DNA of 18,501 nucleotides from an uncultured Eubacteriales bacterium (GTDB taxonomy: Bacteria > Bacillota > Clostridia > UMGS1883). The stretch covers positions 1-18,501 of the forward strand of contig CAJJUC010000026.1 of the NCBI GenBank assembly GCA_905195005.1, read 5' to 3'. The notes under the pieces were generated by a model. The model did no database searches, was not told the origin of the DNA, and saw only the letters and a program-made list of their open reading frames with translations. This document shows positions 16,001-18,501 of the stretch, in pieces. The position numbers and the translations under genes were made by a program. The first letter of the stretch is position 1. Each line of letters starts with the position of its first letter.

Positions 16001-16572
16001 AGCTGTTCGTTGTCCCAGCATTCAACCTTCTGATATTCGTGCGATGTTCTGAAGCCATCGAAGAAATGCAGAAAGGGAACGCGCGATTTAATCGTTGCCA
16101 GATGAGCAACCGCTCCGAGATCCATAGCCTCCTGCGGGTTAACCGAGCAAAGCATTGCATATCCCGTCTGCCGGCAGGCATAAACATCCTGATGATCGCC
16201 GAAAATCGAAAGTGCGTGCGACGCAAGTGCGCGTGCTGAAACATTGATAACCGACGGCAAAAGCTCACCGGCAATTTTGTACATGTTCGGAATCATCAGC
16301 AGAAGTCCCTGCGAAGCCGTGTAGGTTGTTGTGAGCGCGCCTGCCGTGAGCGAGCCGTGAACAGCGCCGGCGGCGCCGCCCTCGGACTGCATCTCGGCAA
16401 TTTTAACGGTTCTTCCGAAAATATTCTTTTTGCCCTGAGCCGCCCACTGATCTGTTACCTCAGCCATTGTTGACGAAGGCGTTATCGGATAGATTGCGGC
16501 AACGTCCGTAAACGCATAAGACACATATGCGGCGGCGGTGTTGCCATCCATGGTTTTCTTTTTTCTTGACAT
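13051..16572 (-). CDS. nifJ: Pyruvate:ferredoxin (flavodoxin) oxidoreductase, single-chain
   Basis: Oxidatively decarboxylates pyruvate with coenzyme A to acetyl-CoA and CO2, passing electrons to ferredoxin; the central fermentation enzyme of Clostridia. The 1173-residue length and domain order match homodimeric PFOR. The N-terminal domain has YPITPSSTMAEV (28-39). Two [4Fe-4S] clusters are marked by CIQCNFCSFVCP (692-703) and CTGCGSCVNVCP (746-757). Proximal-cluster cysteines are C817, C820, C845 and C1075 (in YAPCINHG). The thiamine diphosphate site is GGDGWAYDIG (965-974) with the later NTGGQ (1000-1004). All expected cysteines are present. The ATG at 16572 has AGGAGGA about 5 bases upstream and a near-consensus promoter. 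Terminated by the strong hairpin just downstream; appears monocistronic. Confidence 0.98.
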   Translation of the reverse strand: MSRKKKTMDGNTAAAYVSYAFTDVAAIYPITPSSTMAEVTDQWAAQGKKNIFGRTVKIAEMQSEGGAAGAVHGSLTAGALTTTYTASQGLLLMIPNMYKIAGELLPSVINVSARALASHALSIFGDHQDVYACRQTGYAMLCSVNPQEAMDLGAVAHLATIKSRVPFLHFFDGFRTSHEYQKVECWDNEQLSDMLDFDAVDAFRRRSLNPEHPAQRGTAQNPDVFFQAKEANNKYYDAVPEICLDYMNKVNEKIGTDYKLFNYYGAADAEHVIIAMGSVCDTIEETVDYLNKNGAKVGVVKVRLYRPFSAKHLIEAIPESVKKISVLDRTKECGAVGEPLYLDVCAALRRSKFANVDIFGGRYGLGSKDTTPAQIIAVYKNKDKEHFTIGINDDVTHLSLEITENPDTTSDKITSCKFWGLGADGTVGANKNSVKIIGDHTDMNVQAYFDYDSKKSGGLTVSHLRFGNAKITSTYLINKADFVACHKASYIRKYDMVSDVKPGGVFLLNCPWTTPEEFDTHIPGQVKRYIAENNIQFYVIDGVQIGKEIGLGSRINTVLQSAFFKLANIIPAEDAIKYMKDAATASYSKKGEAIVKMNHDAIDMGAQRVVKVDVPAEWKNAKDENLSIHVDGKGRLVEYVNNILHPINAFEGMKLPVSAFEPYVDGEVPLGSAAFEKRGIAIDVPAWNGENCIQCNFCSFVCPHGCIRPVVLTEDEAKNAPEDTNYVNMTAMNGLYFAMAVSVLDCTGCGSCVNVCPGKKGAKALEMKPLETQEARQAVFDYAVTIPAKPEVSEKFKETTVKGSQFKQPLLEFSGACAGCGETPYAKLVTQLYGDRMYIANATGCSSIWGGSSPSTPYTTNAAGEGPAWANSLFEDNAEYGYGMHLAQETLRADLISKVEAIKETADDKAKGVIDKFLDTRDSSSDNKVAAAELIKLLSDMNTPEAAAILKDKEYLSKKSVWVFGGDGWAYDIGFGGLDHVLASGEDVNVLVFDTEVYSNTGGQSSKATPTGAIAKFAAAGKEVKKKDLAAIAMSYGYVYVAQVAQGADYNQCMKAFVEAGSYHGPSLIIAYAPCINHGIKGGMSIAQTEEKRAVQAGYWHLFRYDPRLVADGKNGFMLDSKEPTESYEEFIMNEVRYNSLARSNPERAKELFAKASENAKKKYAHLVELANK

Positions 16573-16603
16573 ATTTTTCCTCCTATTTTAATGTATTAAT
16601 CGT

Positions 16604-16619
16604 ATTATGTACGCATAAT
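16604..16619. promoter_or_regulatory. Candidate operator at the start of the pyruvate:ferredoxin oxidoreductase transcript
   Basis: ATTATG-TACG-CATAAT is a perfect inverted repeat with 6-base arms, placed 4 bases downstream of the -10 hexamer and so over the expected transcript start. On the minus strand TAATAC also occurs three times between 16628 and about 16592. A bound repressor here would block initiation. No regulator family was identified. Confidence 0.35.
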
Positions 16620-16623
16620 TAGT

Positions 16624-16652
16624 ATTATATATTAAAATATCGTGATAGTCAA
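16624..16652 (-). promoter_or_regulatory. Promoter of the pyruvate:ferredoxin oxidoreductase gene
   Basis: On the minus strand TTGACT (16652-16647, five of six) is followed by an exact 17-base AT-rich spacer and TATAAT (16629-16624, six of six). The leader to the ATG at 16572 is about 45 bases and carries AGGAGGA. Confidence 0.88.
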
Positions 16653-16696
16653 GATTAACAAACCAAAAAATGCGTCGGTGTCGAAAAATGTGTAAA

Positions 16697-18349
16697 TTAA
16701 ATTGCCGTGTTATAAATTTTTTTTACCGCGTTGCGGATTATTTTCCCGGAAGTTGTTTTTGGAAGCGTGTCAATATATTTTATAATCCGCGGATATTTGT
16801 ACGGCGCGGTTTTGCGCTTTACATAATCCTTAAGCTCGCGCGTGAGCTCGTCTGACGGCTCGTAACCGTTCGAGAGCGCAACAACGGCGCACACAATCTG
16901 ACCGCGCATTTCATCCGGCTGACCGATAATTGCACTTTCGCGAATGGCCGGGTGCGAATTGAGCACGCTTTCAATCTCAAACGGCCCTATGCGATAGCCG
17001 GAGGATTTTATCACATCGTCCGTTCTGCCGACATACCAGTAGTAACCGTCCTTGTCGCAGTACGCCGTGTCCCCAGTGTGATATATTCCGTCCTTAACCG
17101 GGTATATTTTTTCCCCGTCCGCAAAGTAGCAGTCAAGAAGTCCGAGCTGTCCGCCGTCCGTGAATATAACAACCTCGCCCTCCTCACCGCAGCCGCAGGG
17201 GGAGCCGTCCGGGCGGATAATCGCCGTGTGATACAGGGGAGAGGGCTTGCCCATTGATGACGGACGAACCTCAACCCACGGGAATCCGCAGGTTATCGGC
17301 GTGCCCTCGCTCTGTCCGAAGCCCTCGTGAATATAATGCCCCGTGATTTCGTGAAAACGGCTGTTTACTTCGCCGGAAAGCGGCTCGCCTGCCGTCGAGA
17401 ACCATTTAACGGACGCAATGTGCTTTTTTTCAAGCCCATCGCGCAGCAGAAAACGGTACATTGTGGGGGGAATGCACATTGACGTCGGCTTATATTTTTC
17501 GGTTGTCTCAAGAAAATGCGCGGCGTTGAAGCGCAGCGGATCATATGCCAGAACCGCGCTGCCGCAAATCCACTGTCCGTATATGTTCCCCCAGCCGAAC
17601 TTTGCCCAGCCGCTGTCTGCCTGCGTTATATGCAGTCCGTTGTTCTGAACGCACTGCATGTATTTAGCCGTCACAATGTGCCCGAGCGGATATGTGCGGT
17701 TATGAATCGCCATTTTCGGCATTCCCGATGTGCCCGAAGTGAAGTATATTACCATTTCATCACTGTTGACTGCTTCGAGGGGCTCGTTATACGGTTCATG
17801 CTTCATAAATTCGCCGTTGAAATATTCAAAGCCGTCCGCCGCGGAATCGCCTGCAATCAGAACACGGCTGAGAGATGCACATTTTTGCGGCAAATTCTTA
17901 ATTTGTTCGATAACAAAGCTGTCGTTTACGGCGATGAGGAGCTTTGCCTGCGCTGCATAAATTCTGTAAAAAATGTCCTTCTCGGTCAGCTGAACCGAGC
18001 CCGGAACAACAACTGCGCCTATGCGGTGCAGCGCAACCGCGCAGATCCAATATTCCCAGCGTCTGCGAAGAAGTGTAAACACACGGTCGCCTTTTTTTAT
18101 TCCCAGACTGATAAAATATGCCGCCGCACGTTTTGAAAGCTCCGATATTTCGCTGAAGGTAAACCCGCGTGCTTCGCCGCTGTCACTTGTGTAAAGCAGG
18201 GCGCGCTTATCCGGCTCAAGCCTTGCCCAGCCGTCAACAATATCGCGTGCAAAGTCAAAGCGCTCAGGCACGTTGATTGTAAAGTTTTGCTTGAAATCCT
18301 CGTAATCGTCAAAATCAATCCTCGGTAAATAGTTGTTTAACAGTTCCAT
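16697..18349 (-). CDS. Acyl-CoA synthetase, AMP-forming (acetyl/medium-chain acyl-CoA synthetase-like)
   Basis: Activates a carboxylic acid through an acyl-adenylate to its CoA thioester. The 550 residues carry the whole ANL-superfamily set: P-loop TSGTSGMPK (204-212), STAGEPL (318-324), GFGQSEG (343-349), TGD (425-427), hinge GRTDDVIKSSGYRIGPFEIE (441-460) and the catalytic lysine K536 in TTSGKIIR. The overall pattern (HEGFGQSEG, GPFEIESVL) fits the MACS-type or acetyl-CoA synthetase-like branch; the acid used cannot be told from sequence. The open frame reaches 18493, but the ATG at 18349 is chosen because GGGAGGA lies 7 bases upstream and MELLNNYLPRIDFDDYEDF suits the family. Located 124 bases upstream of the oxidoreductase gene on the same strand, which has its own promoter. 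No clear terminator hairpin follows it, so some read-through is possible. Confidence 0.92.
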   Translation of the reverse strand: MELLNNYLPRIDFDDYEDFKQNFTINVPERFDFARDIVDGWARLEPDKRALLYTSDSGEARGFTFSEISELSKRAAAYFISLGIKKGDRVFTLLRRRWEYWICAVALHRIGAVVVPGSVQLTEKDIFYRIYAAQAKLLIAVNDSFVIEQIKNLPQKCASLSRVLIAGDSAADGFEYFNGEFMKHEPYNEPLEAVNSDEMVIYFTSGTSGMPKMAIHNRTYPLGHIVTAKYMQCVQNNGLHITQADSGWAKFGWGNIYGQWICGSAVLAYDPLRFNAAHFLETTEKYKPTSMCIPPTMYRFLLRDGLEKKHIASVKWFSTAGEPLSGEVNSRFHEITGHYIHEGFGQSEGTPITCGFPWVEVRPSSMGKPSPLYHTAIIRPDGSPCGCGEEGEVVIFTDGGQLGLLDCYFADGEKIYPVKDGIYHTGDTAYCDKDGYYWYVGRTDDVIKSSGYRIGPFEIESVLNSHPAIRESAIIGQPDEMRGQIVCAVVALSNGYEPSDELTRELKDYVKRKTAPYKYPRIIKYIDTLPKTTSGKIIRNAVKKIYNTAI

Positions 18350-18501
18350 TACAAAATCCTCCCGAAAAATAAAAATTAAGGCGTGTTCCGCGGAGTGTAC
18401 AAAGGGTCGGGTAATAAGCGGTCTTATTGCGGACGGTTTTCCGTAAGCCTTGCAAATCCCGAAAGAACGGCTGAGCGGAAATTTAACAAGCATTGGGCGC
18501 A
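18350..18501. other. Upstream region of the acyl-CoA synthetase gene; no gene seen
   Basis: These 152 bases run to the window edge. They hold the GGGAGGA ribosome binding site of the synthetase gene but no convincing promoter pair, RNA gene or coding frame that I can support. Confidence 0.5.

Noticed and set aside
13048..16239. Plus-strand open frames of 110-281 codons opposite the oxidoreductase gene
   Set aside because: They are shadow frames of a strongly conserved 1173-residue enzyme, with no domain signature of their own.
16655..16672. Full Rex binding site upstream of the oxidoreductase promoter
   Set aside because: Only the TTGTTAA half-site is present; the expected inverted half after four bases is missing.
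18350..18493. 48-residue N-terminal extension of the acyl-CoA synthetase frame
   Set aside because: GGGAGGA 7 bases before the ATG at 18349 and the family N-terminus support the shorter product.

Overview
The window reads as chromosomal DNA of an anaerobic, probably gut-associated, low-to-mid GC Bacillota of the class Clostridia. The grounds are a full-length single-chain pyruvate:ferredoxin oxidoreductase, strong GGAGG-type ribosome binding sites, textbook sigma-A type promoters, an NhaC-type antiporter and a fermentative agmatine deiminase pathway. This placement is inferred from gene content; no rRNA or other marker gene is present. Six of the seven gene loci are on the minus strand. The exception is one very large secreted-protein gene.

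Region 1 (1-3406, minus): an agmatine catabolic operon in the order putrescine carbamoyltransferase (ptcA/aguB), agmatine/putrescine antiporter (aguD), agmatine deiminase (aguA). The last gene runs off the left edge. Agmatine enters in exchange for putrescine and is deiminated to N-carbamoylputrescine. Phosphorolysis then gives putrescine and carbamoyl phosphate, from which a carbamate kinase would make ATP. The kinase (aguC), if present, should lie just beyond the left edge.

Region 2 (3407-9763): a 157-base divergent promoter region followed by a gene for a roughly 1983-residue secreted protein of unknown function on the plus strand. The protein has a signal peptide, an N-terminal beta-rich part and three long imperfect internal modules (A, B, C). 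The reading frame is broken once by one extra base in a GGGGG run inside module B (7356-7360); module homology continues exactly in the next frame to 9516. The 247 bases after it hold a short element with inverted ends resembling an IS3-type insertion-sequence remnant, and a perfect 28-base palindrome that can serve as a bidirectional terminator.

Region 3 (9764-12911, minus): a two-gene transcription unit of a YifB/ComM-type AAA ATPase followed 16 bases later by an NhaC-family antiporter. The antiporter should start at a TTG, and its N-terminus looks like a signal peptide. A promoter with a consensus -35 precedes the unit.

Region 4 (13051-18349, minus): pyruvate:ferredoxin oxidoreductase, with its own near-consensus promoter and a strong intrinsic terminator, and upstream of it an acyl-CoA synthetase of the AMP-forming superfamily. 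Both act around acyl-CoA/acetyl-CoA metabolism but appear to be separately promoted. No tRNA, rRNA, CRISPR array, phage gene or defence gene was seen. No gene-free stretch exceeds 300 bases.
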